A stretch of 64,000 bases of DNA from assembly GCF_023369855.1 (NCBI RefSeq), contig NZ_JAMBPP010000005.1, positions 62,001-126,000 on the forward strand, given 5' to 3'. The notes beneath the pieces are model-generated. The model was not told the origin of the DNA. It did no database searches and worked only from the letters and a program-made list of their open reading frames with translations. Made by a program: the position numbers and the translations under genes. The stretch comes from Actinotalea alkalitolerans. Its GTDB lineage: Bacteria > Actinomycetota > Actinomycetes > Actinomycetales > Cellulomonadaceae. Below, in pieces: positions 34,708 to 44,738 of the stretch. How positions within the stretch are numbered: position 1 is the stretch's first letter; each line of letters opens with the position of its first letter.

Positions 34708-35682
34708 ATGAGAACCGTCCCGATCTTGACTCTTGCCTGCGCCTCGGCGCTTCTCGTGGCGAATGCCGCTTCTGCGGCTCCAGCCGATCCTTCGCCCGAG
34801 GGGGAGTTCGTCTCCGCCGTTTCTTCGGTCGCTCCGATGGTTTTCGACGACCTCGCCGCGACTGAGGACGGTGCGCCTTCGCCCACGACCGCATCGCAGG
34901 AGCAGATCACCGAGATCGTGGGTGCTGACGTCACCGTCGCAGGCATCGAGGTCGGGCTGCCCGTCGGAGCCGATGCAGATCTGACGGCACTTCCTGACGG
35001 GTCCCCGCTTCTGGTCGGCGACGACGGGGTGGTGGTCGCCCCGCTCGAGAAGGAGGACGGATCGGTCCAGATCGTCTTCGTCATCGACGGCAACGACTCG
35101 CCAGGCGAGTTCGAGTTTCCGTTCGAGGTGATCGACGGAGCAGTGCTGCAGGTCATGGAGGACGGGTCGGCCGTGTACACCGGAGCTGACGGAGGACTCC
35201 TCCTCGCCTCTGCAGCACCCTGGGCGATCGACGCGTCAGGCCACGAGGTCCCGACGCACTTCGAGGCACGCGGGTCGACGCTCGTCCAGGTCGTCGAGCA
35301 CGCCGGCGCTCCAGTCGACTACCCGGTCGTCGCCGATCCGTGGCTGGGCGTCGACCTCTTCTCGAAGGTGTGGACCGACACCTACAACGGCCAGCTGCGG
35401 GTGAACGCCCGGAAGTCGGCGTGGGGGCAGGGGATGCACACACCGACGGTCGCGGGGCAGGCGATCTTCCTGAACGCGGGGTGGAGCGAGGTCAAGGCCA
35501 AGGCTCCGAGCGTGACGGTCAAGACCACGCTTCACCAGCAGTACCAGTGCCACGTCGCGGGCGGCTACGCCAACCTGGCGGGCGACTGGAACCTCGAGCG
35601 GTTCCGGGTCAACCGGACGACGCACTGGTCCTACGGCGTCGCAGTTCATCGCTGCAACTGGACGACTGCAAACCGTTACTGA
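34708..35682 (+). CDS. Secreted DUF2599 domain protein
   Basis: A 324-residue exported protein. A Sec signal peptide (1-24, LTLACASALLVANAASAAPA) leads into an acidic Asp/Glu-rich middle region. A C-terminal DUF2599 domain (about 220-320) follows with GWSEVKAKAP, TLHQQYQCHVAGGYA and GDWNLERFRVN, including two cysteines likely to pair outside the cell. DUF2599 is found in secreted actinobacterial proteins of unknown function. Codon use is less GC-biased than the neighbours (many GCT, TCT, CCT and TTC choices), hinting at a different origin. Confidence 0.84.
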   Translation: MRTVPILTLACASALLVANAASAAPADPSPEGEFVSAVSSVAPMVFDDLAATEDGAPSPTTASQEQITEIVGADVTVAGIEVGLPVGADADLTALPDGSPLLVGDDGVVVAPLEKEDGSVQIVFVIDGNDSPGEFEFPFEVIDGAVLQVMEDGSAVYTGADGGLLLASAAPWAIDASGHEVPTHFEARGSTLVQVVEHAGAPVDYPVVADPWLGVDLFSKVWTDTYNGQLRVNARKSAWGQGMHTPTVAGQAIFLNAGWSEVKAKAPSVTVKTTLHQQYQCHVAGGYANLAGDWNLERFRVNRTTHWSYGVAVHRCNWTTANRY

Positions 35683-35736
35683 TTCTGTGACCCAGTCAAA
35701 GAAGCTCCTCGTCGAATCGGATGGTGAAGTGAGAAG

Positions 35737-35895
35737 ATGTTCTTCGTCGTTCTAGCCCTCGTGCTGATCGTTCTCGGCGGGGGAGTTCTCTCCGTCGCCT
35801 TTCGTCGTCGTTCACGGCCGCTCCAGGCCGGCGCCTGGGCCGTGATCGCACTCGGACTCATCTTTGCGGGTGCGTGGATGTTCGGGGTCGTCTGA
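35737..35895 (+). CDS. Small (52-residue) membrane protein
   Basis: ATG 35737 opens a 52-residue frame. It has two hydrophobic helices, FFVVLALVLIVLGGGVLSVA and AWAVIALGLIFAGAWMFGVV, separated by a basic loop (FRRRSRPLQ), and stops at 35895. A purine-rich GAAGTGAG precedes the start. It lies 54 bp after the DUF2599 gene on the same strand and shares its milder codon bias. No family is recognised. It could be a membrane partner of the secreted protein. Confidence 0.62.
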   Translation: MFFVVLALVLIVLGGGVLSVAFRRRSRPLQAGAWAVIALGLIFAGAWMFGVV

Positions 35896-35912
35896 GCCTG
35901 TTCTCGCGAACA

Positions 35913-35945
35913 CGCATGCGGGCGGGAAAGAAGCGCCCGCATGCG
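35913..35945 (+). terminator. Hairpin terminator after the small membrane protein
   Basis: CGCATGCGGGCG (35913-35924) and CGCCCGCATGCG (35934-35945) form a perfect 12-bp stem with a 9-base purine loop, 17 bp after the stop codon. No T tract follows. Confidence 0.65.
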
Positions 35946-35965
35946 GCGATCGGAGAAGCGGCTCG

Positions 35966-36101
35966 GTCAGCCGCGTGGTCGCGGCTGACGTCCTTGGATC
36001 ATCCCGGTGCGTCGAGGGAGTGGACACTCTTTCGACGCACCGGGCCGAGCCGTACTGGTTCGAAGCCCTGACTCGCGGCCCGGGGACGTCCGCAAGGACG
36101 T
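35966..36101. repeat. Cluster of three further hairpins between convergent genes
   Basis: GTCAGCCGCG/CGCGGCTGAC (35966-35989) has a TGGT loop. CCCGGTGCGTCGA/TCGACGCACCGGG (36003-36044) is a perfect 13-bp repeat with a 16-base spacer. ACGTCC/GGACGT (36086-36101) closes a GCAA tetraloop. With the hairpin just before, four stems lie in under 200 bp. They probably act as a bidirectional terminator zone. Confidence 0.6.
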
Positions 36102-36171
36102 GACCCCCGCGGGCCTCCGCCGTCGGGCCGGGCCCTAGCGCAACGCCGCCTGAGACGCGGCGTGCCCACCC

Positions 36172-37701
36172 TCAGTGCCCGGCCGCCACCCCCGGCACCC
36201 CCGGACGCACCCTGAGCAGGAAAGCCGCAGGGATGGCCACCAGGGTGATGACCGCCCCCACGACGAAGGCGGCGTGCACCCCGCCGGCGGTGGCGGCGAC
36301 CTCGCTCGCGCCGCCGTCGGCCAGCCGCAGGCTCTGCGCGGTGAGAACGGTGATGAACAGGGCCGTCCCTGCGGCCCCGGCCACCTGCTGCACGGTGCCG
36401 ACCATCGCGCTGCCGTGGGAGTACAGCCGTGGGGTCAGCGAGCCCAGGGCCGCGGTGAACAACGGGGTGAACATCAGGGCCAGGCCGCCGCTGAGCACCA
36501 CGTGCCCGGCGAGCACCTGCCAGGCAGGGCTGGTCGCGTCCAGGGCGGCGAAGGACCACGCTGCGGCGCTGACCACCACGGTGCCCGGCACGAGCAGGAC
36601 GCGCGGGCCGTGCCGGTCGTAGGTGCGACCCACCGACGGTGCGGCCAGGCCCATGAGCAGACCACCGGGCAGCAGCAGCAACCCGGTCTGCAACGGCGTG
36701 AGTCCCAGCACGTTCTGGGCGTACAGGGGCAGCAGGATGATGGTGCCGAACAGGGACATCATGCTGATCGCCATGAGGACCACCGCGACCGAGAAGGTCG
36801 GTGAGGTGAACGTCCGCAGGTCGAGCAGCGCCGAGTCGGTGAGCTGCAGGCGCCGCTGCCGCGCGACGAACAGGCTGAGCGCCGCGGCGCCGACCACGAT
36901 CGGGGCGGCGGCAGCGACGAGGTCACCGGCCGACTCGCCCAGGTGGCTGAGCCCGTAGACGATCCCGCCGAAGCCGACGGCCGACAGCGCCACGGACAGC
37001 AGGTCCACGCGAGCGTGGTGGGGGGTGGTCAGGTTCGGCATCCGGACCGCGCCGAGCACCAGCGCGCCCAGGGCCACGGGCAGCATCAGCACGAAGATCC
37101 ATCGCCACGGCAGGGCGCTGAGCACGAGGCCCGAGATCGTGGGGCCCAGGGCCGGGGCGACCGAGATCACCACCGAGATGTTCCCCATGGTCCGGCCGCG
37201 GGTGGCCACCGGCGTCACCGTCATCACCGTGGTCATCAGCAGCGGCAGCATGATCGCGGTCCCCGCGGCCTGGACCACCCGGCCGCTGAGCAGCAGCGGG
37301 AAGGTGGGCGCGACGGCGCAGACGAGCGTGCCCACGCTGAACAGGGACATCGCCGTGAGGAACGTGGCGCGCGTGGTGATCCGCTGGATGACGAACCCGG
37401 TCACCGGGATGACCACGGCCATCGTGAGCATGAACGAGGTGGTGACCCACTGCGCGGTGCTGGGCACGATGTCCAGGTCGGCCATCAGGTGGGGGAGGGC
37501 GACCCCCATGGTGGTCTCGTTGAGGATGACCACGAAGGTCGAGAAGAGCATGAGGCCGACGGCCAGGCGGTCCCGTGGGCTCATCGCGGTGGGGGCGGCG
37601 GACGCAGGTGCCAGCGGGGCGCGCGGCTCGTCGGCGGTGCGCTGCGACCCGCCCGTGGGGGGCGTGGTGCTGCTCGGCACCGGGCGGGTGGTCTCGGTCA
37701 C
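36172..37701 (-). CDS. MFS drug transporter, DHA2 (EmrB/QacA) family
   Basis: A 509-residue, 14-helix major facilitator transporter. After a 40-residue hydrophilic N-terminus, helix 1 carries FVVILNETTMGVALPHLMAD, which is motif D1 of drug:proton antiporters. Motif C is GNISVVISVAPALGPTISGL in helix 5. It likely exports a toxic compound or antibiotic using the proton gradient. It is divergent from the glyoxalase-deaminase gene. On its own strand, TAGCGT (37769-37764) is a likely -10 with a leader of about 55 bases. Confidence 0.92.
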   Translation of the reverse strand: MTETTRPVPSSTTPPTGGSQRTADEPRAPLAPASAAPTAMSPRDRLAVGLMLFSTFVVILNETTMGVALPHLMADLDIVPSTAQWVTTSFMLTMAVVIPVTGFVIQRITTRATFLTAMSLFSVGTLVCAVAPTFPLLLSGRVVQAAGTAIMLPLLMTTVMTVTPVATRGRTMGNISVVISVAPALGPTISGLVLSALPWRWIFVLMLPVALGALVLGAVRMPNLTTPHHARVDLLSVALSAVGFGGIVYGLSHLGESAGDLVAAAAPIVVGAAALSLFVARQRRLQLTDSALLDLRTFTSPTFSVAVVLMAISMMSLFGTIILLPLYAQNVLGLTPLQTGLLLLPGGLLMGLAAPSVGRTYDRHGPRVLLVPGTVVVSAAAWSFAALDATSPAWQVLAGHVVLSGGLALMFTPLFTAALGSLTPRLYSHGSAMVGTVQQVAGAAGTALFITVLTAQSLRLADGGASEVAATAGGVHAAFVVGAVITLVAIPAAFLLRVRPGVPGVAAGH

Positions 37702-37763
37702 AGCGGTCCTCCGTCAGAAGCATGCACAAGGGGGGCCGGGGCAGCGGCGTCGCCGGCGACCTC

Positions 37764-37786
37764 ACGCTAGGGATACGCCCGGGTAT
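37764..37786 (-). promoter_or_regulatory. Promoter of the MFS transporter gene
   Basis: TAGCGT on the minus strand (37769-37764) is the -10. Directly upstream is an imperfect palindrome, ATACCCGGGCGTAT (37786-37773 on the minus strand), which could bind a TetR- or MarR-type regulator. No such regulator is adjacent. Confidence 0.5.
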
Positions 37787-37868
37787 GGGCAAGACAATTC
37801 GCCACGGGCACACGGCCGCGGCTCCGCGACGGGCGACGACGGCGCGCCACCCGTCCTACCGTGGCGTC

Positions 37869-38846
37869 ATGGCACCTCGGGTCACCCAGCTCCGCACCGT
37901 CCTGACCGTCACGGATCTCGACGCCGCACGCACCTACTACCGCGACGTGCTGGGACTGAGCGAGGCCGAGGCCATCAGCGGTCCCGACGGTGCGCAGGTG
38001 GTGATCCTGGACGCCGGCCGCGCGACCCTCGAGCTCGCGAACCTCGCCCAGGCCCGGTACATCGCCGACGTCGAGACCGGCGGCCTGCCCAGCAGCGACG
38101 TGCGCCTGGCCCTCGAGGTCCACGACGCGACCGGCGCGACCGAGCACGCTGCGGCTCAGGGGGTGCGGCTGATCGCCGCGCCCACGCGCACCCCGTGGGA
38201 CTCGCTCAACTCCCGCCTCGAGGGCCCCCAGGGCATCCAGGTCACCCTCTTCCAGGAGCTCGGTGCCGAGACCCCCGGTGCCGAGCCGACCGGTGCCGAG
38301 CCGAAGGTGGCCGCGGAGCTCGCTGCTCTGGTCGGCTCGTCGTCGGAGTCCCTCGGTGGCGAACCGGGCCTGCTGCTCCGCACCGTGGGGTCGGCCACCC
38401 GGCACGGGGCGACCGGTCAGATGCCCTTCACCGCCGTGGTCGTCCGCGACGGCGTCGTGATCGGGACCGGCGTCAACACCGCGCTCGCGGGCGTCGACCC
38501 GAGTGGTCACGGCGAGGTGGTGGCGATCCGGGACGCCGCCCGGCGGGTCGGATCGGCGGACCTCCGTGGTGCCGTGGTGCTGTCGAGCTGTGAGCCGTGC
38601 GCGATGTGCCGGCTGGTCGCCGACGGTGCGGGCGTGACCGAGATCGTCTTCGCAGCACCGAAGGAGAGCGTCCCGACCCAGATCGACGCCTCACCCGAGG
38701 TCACCGCGCGGCTGGTCGAGGCGGTCACCCGTGAGCTGACGCTCGTCGTGCGGCAGGGCCCGACGGACCTGGCCGCTGCGGAGCTGTCCGCGCCCTTCGC
38801 CGCCTACCTCGCGACCCGGGACCGATCTGCCCGACGCGCGCGGTAG
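37869..38846 (+). CDS. Glyoxalase/VOC domain fused to a nucleoside/guanine deaminase domain
   Basis: A 325-residue two-domain protein. Residues 1-135 are a VOC (glyoxalase/dioxygenase superfamily) domain: TVTDLDAARTYYRDVLGL then LALEVHDATGATEHAAAQGV. A short repeated linker (GAETPGAEPTGAEP) joins a cytidine/guanine deaminase domain (about 160-320). It has the zinc motifs GHGEVVAIRDA and SSCEPCAMC, so the catalytic Glu and two Cys ligands are intact. TACCGT ends six bases before ATG 37869, suggesting a leaderless message. Its 3' end overlaps the convergent CGNR gene by 43 bp. The substrate is unknown; this domain pairing is unusual. Confidence 0.87.
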   Translation: MAPRVTQLRTVLTVTDLDAARTYYRDVLGLSEAEAISGPDGAQVVILDAGRATLELANLAQARYIADVETGGLPSSDVRLALEVHDATGATEHAAAQGVRLIAAPTRTPWDSLNSRLEGPQGIQVTLFQELGAETPGAEPTGAEPKVAAELAALVGSSSESLGGEPGLLLRTVGSATRHGATGQMPFTAVVVRDGVVIGTGVNTALAGVDPSGHGEVVAIRDAARRVGSADLRGAVVLSSCEPCAMCRLVADGAGVTEIVFAAPKESVPTQIDASPEVTARLVEAVTRELTLVVRQGPTDLAAAELSAPFAAYLATRDRSARRAR

Positions 38847-39355
38847 GCGGCCACGGCGTTGCGGTTGCCGCAGGCGACGCTGCAGTAGCGCCGCGAGCGG
38901 TTGCGGGAGAGGTCCAGGACGACGCCGACGCAGCTCTCGTCCGCGCAGGTGCTGAGCCGGGACATCTCGTCGACACGGATGACGTCGACCATCGCCATGG
39001 CTGTCTCGACCACCACCCGGGTGACCAGCGGGGCGTCGTCGGACACCGCGTGCAGGTGCCAGTCGAACGCACCGTGCCGCACCAGGCGGGGGACCGCGAC
39101 GGCCTCGGCGAGCATCTCGTTGACCAGCCCGGCGGCGTGGTCGCGGTCGCTGGTCAGCAGCTCGCGCAGCGCGGGTCGCAGCGCACGGAGCGCCTCGAGC
39201 TCGGCCTCGTCGCCGTCGCGTCGTCCGGTGTAGGAGAAGCCCTCGTACCAGTCGTCGACCTCGGCGACGGTCGTGAGCAGATCGGGGTCCCCGGCGGTGT
39301 TGGCCAGCACGACCGCGGCCTGCAGCGACTGCTCCGTGTCATGGGTGAAAAGCAC
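38804..39355 (-). CDS. CGNR zinc finger / ABATE domain regulator
   Basis: A 183-residue protein with an N-terminal ABATE domain (FTHDTEQSLQAAVVLANTAG) and a C-terminal CGNR zinc finger. The finger has CADESCVGVVLDLSRNRSRR then YCSVACGNRNAVAAYRARR, with four cysteines and the name-giving CGNR. The family is thought to act in stress-related transcription. The GTG start at 39355 has almost no leader if the TAACCT hexamer (minus strand, 39368-39363) is its -10. It is divergent from the EamA gene, which it may regulate. Confidence 0.91.
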   Translation of the reverse strand: MLFTHDTEQSLQAAVVLANTAGDPDLLTTVAEVDDWYEGFSYTGRRDGDEAELEALRALRPALRELLTSDRDHAAGLVNEMLAEAVAVPRLVRHGAFDWHLHAVSDDAPLVTRVVVETAMAMVDVIRVDEMSRLSTCADESCVGVVLDLSRNRSRRYCSVACGNRNAVAAYRARRADRSRVAR

Positions 39356-39356
39356 G

Positions 39357-39386
39357 TTGACAGGTTACCCGATGGGGCCTTAGCGT
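39357..39386 (+). promoter_or_regulatory. EamA gene promoter
   Basis: TTGACA (39357-39362), an exact -35 consensus, an 18-bp spacer, and TAGCGT (39381-39386) as the -10. Transcription would start about at ATG 39395, giving a leaderless message. The oppositely oriented CGNR promoter overlaps it. Confidence 0.78.
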
Positions 39387-39394
39387 CACGGCTC

Positions 39395-40423
39395 ATGACC
39401 GCGATTGCCCATGACACCCGTGTGCCCGGCCGGCCCGGCTCCGCTGCCCCCGGCCGGCTCGCGAGCGGGCTGTCCTTCGCCGTGGTCTCCGCGGCGAGCT
39501 TCGGGCTGTCCGGAGCCCTCGCCCGCGGGCTGCTCGACACCGGGTGGAGCCCCGGCGCGGTGGTCGTCGTCCGGGTCGGCATCGCCGCACTCGTCGTCGC
39601 GCCCTTCGGGGCGGTCGCCCTGCGGGGCAGGTGGTCGCTGCTGCGACGCAACGCCGGTCTCATCACCCTCTACGGGGTGCTCGCCGTCGCGGGTGCGCAG
39701 TTCTGCTACTTCTCGGCCGTGACGTACATGCAGGTCGGCCCCGCCCTGCTGATCGAGTACACCGCCCCGGCCGCCGTCGTGCTCTGGCTCTGGGTGCGGC
39801 ACCAGCAGCGTCCGGGCGCGGTGACCCTCGCCGGCGCGGGGCTCGCGGCCCTCGGCCTGGTGCTGGTGCTCGACCTGCTCAGCGGCGCCGAGATCAGCAC
39901 CACCGGTGTGCTCTGGGCCCTGGGGGCGATGGTCGGCGCCGCCGCCTACTTCGTCATCTCCGCCGACGAGGACAACGGCCTGCCGCCGATGGTGCTCGCC
40001 GCCGGTGGGCTCGCCGTCGGGACCGCGACCCTGGGCCTGCTCGGCGCCGTCGGGCTGCTCGCGATGGACGTCTCGACCGCCCCGGCCGTCTACTCGGGCC
40101 GCTCGGTCACCTGGTGGGTGCCGTTGCTCGCCCTGGCCGTGGTGACCGCTGCCCTGGCCTACACCACCGGCATCGCCGCGAGCCGGCGGCTCGGCTCACG
40201 GCTGGCCTCCTTCGTGGCCCTGCTCGAGGTGCTCATGGCAGTCGGCTTCGCGTGGTTGCTGCTCGGTGAGCTGCCACGCGCCGTCCAGCTGCTCGGTGGG
40301 GTGCTCGTGCTGGCCGGGGTCGTGGTGGTCAAGCTCGGCGAGCGGGAGAGCTCGCCGGTCCGGACCGCCCTCACCGACCCTGCCCCTGAGGACTCCGTAC
40401 CGGCCAGCCCGGCCCCGGTGTGA
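39395..40423 (+). CDS. EamA/DMT family transporter
   Basis: A 342-residue membrane protein with ten transmembrane helices in two EamA repeats (first half SFAVVSAASFGLSGALARGL; second half ALGAMVGAAAYFVISADEDN to LLLGELPRAVQLLGGVLVLA). The family exports amino acids, metabolites or drugs; the substrate is not evident. It reads from a TTGACA/TAGCGT promoter as a leaderless message. Confidence 0.9.
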   Translation: MTAIAHDTRVPGRPGSAAPGRLASGLSFAVVSAASFGLSGALARGLLDTGWSPGAVVVVRVGIAALVVAPFGAVALRGRWSLLRRNAGLITLYGVLAVAGAQFCYFSAVTYMQVGPALLIEYTAPAAVVLWLWVRHQQRPGAVTLAGAGLAALGLVLVLDLLSGAEISTTGVLWALGAMVGAAAYFVISADEDNGLPPMVLAAGGLAVGTATLGLLGAVGLLAMDVSTAPAVYSGRSVTWWVPLLALAVVTAALAYTTGIAASRRLGSRLASFVALLEVLMAVGFAWLLLGELPRAVQLLGGVLVLAGVVVVKLGERESSPVRTALTDPAPEDSVPASPAPV

Positions 40424-40478
40424 CTCTCACCGGCGCGCCCCGGGTGCGACCGGGCCGGTGTGCCGTGAGGCTGTACCC

Positions 40479-41606
<1,128 letters not shown>

Positions 41607-41641
41607 CCCCCCGTGGGCGGGCGGCCGGTGCGCCGGCCGGG

Positions 41642-41833
41642 TCAGGCGAGCCCCTGACCCCCGCCCCGCGGTCCTCCGAGGTCAGCCAGGGCGCGGGCAC
41701 CGCGGAGCGCGAGCCGGCCCACCTCGCGCGGTGTGGTCCGGGACCACGGGCTGTGCCGGACGACGGGCATGGTCGACCGGCCGAGCGCGACGAGGAACGC
41801 GGTCAGCAGGAGCAGGAAGACGACGGTGCCCAT
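41642..41833 (-). CDS. Small putative membrane protein
   Basis: A 63-residue frame starting MGTVVFLLLLTAFLVALGRS, a single transmembrane helix, followed by a basic C-terminal tail. No family is recognised and no ribosome binding site is evident. It is convergent with the cation antiporter gene. It could be a real small membrane protein, but chance cannot be excluded. Confidence 0.42.
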   Translation of the reverse strand: MGTVVFLLLLTAFLVALGRSTMPVVRHSPWSRTTPREVGRLALRGARALADLGGPRGGGQGLA

Positions 41834-42018
41834 GGATCGAGCATGCGACGGACGTCGGGACCGGCCAAGTGGCCGGGATGCCACTGTTCGTCGAGTTTCC
41901 GCCACCCGCGGGGCACCCCGGTGGTGCGCACTCCCGGTGGGGTGCAAGAGTCGGTGGTGCGGGACGACGTCGACCGGCGCCGCCCTGCGTTGCGCCCCGA
42001 CGCCGTGGAGGTCCGCCC

Positions 42019-42810
42019 GTGAGCCACATCGACAAGGTGGTGGCCACCGCCACCGAAGCGGTCGCCGACATCACCGACGGCGCCACCCTGGCGGTCGGGG
42101 GCTTCGGGCTGTGCGGCAACCCCGTCGCGCTGATCGAGGCGATCCTGGCCAGCGGTGTGCGTGACCTGTCGGTGGTCAGCAACAACTGCGGCGTCGACGA
42201 CTGGGGCCTCGGGCTGCTCCTGGCCGCCGGGCAGATCCGCAAGATGACCTCCTCCTACGTCGGGGAGAACAAGGAGTTCGAGCGCCGGTTCCTCACCGGC
42301 GAGCTCGAGGTCGAGCTCACCCCCCAGGGCACCCTGGCCGAGAAGCTGCGCGCCGGAGGGTCCGGCATCGCGGCCTTCTGGACCCAGACCGGCGTCGGCA
42401 CCCAGGTCGCCGAGGGTGGCCTGCCGCGACGCTACGACGCCGAGGGCCGCGTCGCGGTGGCCTCACCGCCCAAGGAGACCCGCACCTTCACCGTGCGGGG
42501 TGAGCCCCGGGAGTTCGTCCTGGAGGAGGCGATCTCGACCGACGTCGCCCTGGTCCACGCCCTGCGCGGAGACCGGCACGGCAACCTCGTCTTCCACCGC
42601 TCGGCGCGCAACTTCTCCCCGCTCGCCGCGATGGCCGGCGCGCTGACGATCGCCGAGGTCGAGGAGCTCGTCGAACCGGGCCAGATCGACCCCGACGCGG
42701 TGCACCTGCCGGGCGTGTACGTCCACCGCGTGGTCGAGGTGGGCACCGACAGCCCCAAACGCATCGAACGCCGGACCGTCAGGCCCACCGAGCCCGACCA
42801 GGAGGTGTGA
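42019..42810 (+). CDS. scoA: 3-oxoacid CoA-transferase subunit A
   Basis: A 263-residue CoA-transferase alpha subunit with the family I signature [20 protein letters not shown] and the conserved [14 protein letters not shown]-like stretch (here [20 protein letters not shown]). It works with the beta subunit to move CoA between succinyl-CoA and acetoacetate or another 3-oxoacid. The GTG start is followed directly by the conserved core. It overlaps scoB by 4 bp and heads a three-gene ketone-body/3-oxoacid operon with a thiolase. Confidence 0.93.
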   Translation: MSHIDKVVATATEAVADITDGATLAVGGFGLCGNPVALIEAILASGVRDLSVVSNNCGVDDWGLGLLLAAGQIRKMTSSYVGENKEFERRFLTGELEVELTPQGTLAEKLRAGGSGIAAFWTQTGVGTQVAEGGLPRRYDAEGRVAVASPPKETRTFTVRGEPREFVLEEAISTDVALVHALRGDRHGNLVFHRSARNFSPLAAMAGALTIAEVEELVEPGQIDPDAVHLPGVYVHRVVEVGTDSPKRIERRTVRPTEPDQEV

Positions 42811-43505
42811 CCGTGGCCCTGACCCGTGAGCAGATGGCCGCCCGCGCGGCGCTCGAGCTCGTCGACGGCTCCTACGTGAACCTCGGCATCGGCCTGCCGA
42901 CCCTGGTGCCCAACTACGTCCCGGCTGGTCGGCACCTGGTGCTGCAGTCCGAGAACGGGATCCTCGGGGTGGGGCCCTACCCGACCGAGGACGCCGTCGA
43001 CCCCGACCTCATCAACGCCGGCAAGGAGACCGTGACCGTCCTGCCGGGCGCCTCGTTCTTCGACTCGGCGATGAGCTTCGGGATGATCCGCGGCGGCAAG
43101 ATCGACGCCGCCATCCTGGGCGGCATGCAGGTCTCGGCCCGCGGCGACCTGGCGAACTGGATGATCCCCGGGAAGATGGTCAAGGGCCCCGGCGGGGCGA
43201 TGGACCTGGTCCACGGGGCGGCACGGGTGATCGTCCTGATGGAGCACCGCGCCCGCGACGGGTCGCCCAAGATCCTGCACGAGTGCACCCTGCCGCTGAC
43301 CGGACGCGGGGTCGTCCACCGCATCATCACCGACCTCGCGGTGCTCGACGTGACCCCCGACGGGCTCGTGCTGCGCGAGCTCGCCCCCGGGACCACCGTC
43401 CAGGAGGTGCGTGACGCGACCGAGCCCGAGCTCGACGTCGACCCCTCGCTCCAGGCAGGCACGGACCCCTCGCTCGACGAAGGAGCAGATCATGACCGGT
43501 CCTGA
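42807..43505 (+). CDS. scoB: 3-oxoacid CoA-transferase subunit B
   Basis: A 232-residue beta subunit. The catalytic glutamate lies in [12 protein letters not shown] (about residue 49), where the enzyme-CoA thioester forms. The [20 protein letters not shown] and [20 protein letters not shown] motifs are typical. The C-terminus carries an extra acidic tail of about 20 residues with a DPSL repeat. It overlaps scoA and the thiolase gene, so all three are coupled. Confidence 0.94.
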   Translation: MTVALTREQMAARAALELVDGSYVNLGIGLPTLVPNYVPAGRHLVLQSENGILGVGPYPTEDAVDPDLINAGKETVTVLPGASFFDSAMSFGMIRGGKIDAAILGGMQVSARGDLANWMIPGKMVKGPGGAMDLVHGAARVIVLMEHRARDGSPKILHECTLPLTGRGVVHRIITDLAVLDVTPDGLVLRELAPGTTVQEVRDATEPELDVDPSLQAGTDPSLDEGADHDRS

Positions 43506-44679
43506 CGACGTCGTCGTCCTGGCAGCCGCACGCACCCCCCAGGGCAGGATCTCGGGCGGGCTCGCGGCCCTGACCGCCGCCGAGCTCGGCGCGGTCGCCG
43601 TCCGCGCCGCCCTCGAACGGTCCGGTCTGCCGGCCGCCGCGGTCGACGCTGTCGTGCTCGGCCAGGTGCTCCAGGCCGGGGGCGGCCAGAACCCCGCCCG
43701 GCAGACCGCCGTCGGCGCCGGCATCGGCTGGGACGTCCCGGCGACCACCGTGAACAAGGTCTGCCTGTCCGGGCTCGCAGCGATCATCGACGCAGCCCGG
43801 ATGATCCGGCTGGGGGAGGTCACCGTCGTCGTGGCCGGCGGGCAGGAGTCGATGACCAACGCCCCCCACCTGCTCCCGGGCGTCCGTCGCGGATGGCGCT
43901 ACGGGGCGGTCGCAGCCCTCGACCACACCGAGCACGACGGCCTGACCGACGCCTTCGACCACGAGTCGATGGGCGCCTCCACCGAACGTCACAACGGCCC
44001 GCTGGGGATCACCCGCGCCGCCCAGGACGAGATCGCCGCCCGCTCCCACCAACGTGCCGCCGCGGCGTGGATGTCCGGTGCCTTCGACGCCGAGATCGCC
44101 CCGGTCAGCGTCCCCCGGCCCAAGGCGGACCCGGTGCTGGTCGAGCAGGACGAGGGCATCCGTCCCGACGCGACCGCCGAGTCGCTGTCCCGGCTGCGCC
44201 CGGCCTTCGCCCCCGACGGCACGATCACCGCGGGGAGTTCCTCACCGCTCACCGACGGCGCCGCGGCCGTGGTGCTGACCACGCGCGAGCACGCCGAGAC
44301 CCACGGGCTGCCCTGGCTCGCCGTGGTGGGCGCATGGGGACAGGTCGCCGGGCCCGACAACTCCCTGCACTCCCAGCCCGCCCGGGCGATCCGCGCCGCC
44401 CTCGCACGGCAGGGATGGGCCGTGGAGGATCTCGACCTGGTCGAGATCAACGAGGCCTTCGCGGCCGTCTCGGCGCAGTCCGTCGCCGAGCTCGGGATCT
44501 CCCACGACCTCGTCAACGTCCACGGCGGGGCGATCGCCCTCGGCCACCCCATCGGGGCGTCCGGGGCGCGACTGGTCGTGCACGCCGCGCACCAGCTCGC
44601 CCGCCGGGGCCGGGGACGTGCTGCCGTCGCGCTGTGCGGAGGTGGCGGCCAGGGCGAGGCGCTGCTGCTGCACCGCTGA
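43492..44679 (+). CDS. Acetyl-CoA C-acetyltransferase (thiolase)
   Basis: A 395-residue thiolase. The acyl-accepting cysteine is residue 91 in [12 protein letters not shown]. The C-terminal catalytic motifs are [19 protein letters not shown] and [19 protein letters not shown] precedes ATG 43492 within the end of scoB. Together with the CoA-transferase it would turn acetoacetate into two acetyl-CoA, or run in reverse. An alternative role in beta-ketoadipate breakdown is less likely, as no aromatic genes are near. Confidence 0.94.
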   Translation: MTGPDDVVVLAAARTPQGRISGGLAALTAAELGAVAVRAALERSGLPAAAVDAVVLGQVLQAGGGQNPARQTAVGAGIGWDVPATTVNKVCLSGLAAIIDAARMIRLGEVTVVVAGGQESMTNAPHLLPGVRRGWRYGAVAALDHTEHDGLTDAFDHESMGASTERHNGPLGITRAAQDEIAARSHQRAAAAWMSGAFDAEIAPVSVPRPKADPVLVEQDEGIRPDATAESLSRLRPAFAPDGTITAGSSSPLTDGAAAVVLTTREHAETHGLPWLAVVGAWGQVAGPDNSLHSQPARAIRAALARQGWAVEDLDLVEINEAFAAVSAQSVAELGISHDLVNVHGGAIALGHPIGASGARLVVHAAHQLARRGRGRAAVALCGGGGQGEALLLHR

Positions 44680-44738
44680 CCGGGAGCGTGCGCGACGCCG
44701 TCGGGCAGCACGACGTCGACTCGTGGGACCTGGTCCCA

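Noticed and set aside
36055-36075. A GGTTCGAAGCC stretch resembling a tRNA T-arm, possibly an attachment-site remnant.
   Set aside because: The flanking bases do not form a T stem, and no integrase or matching tRNA end is present.
41913-41945. GCACCCC...GGGGTGC inverted repeat upstream of scoA as an operator.
   Set aside because: Arms are only 7 bp with a 20-bp gap in GC-rich DNA; chance is likely.
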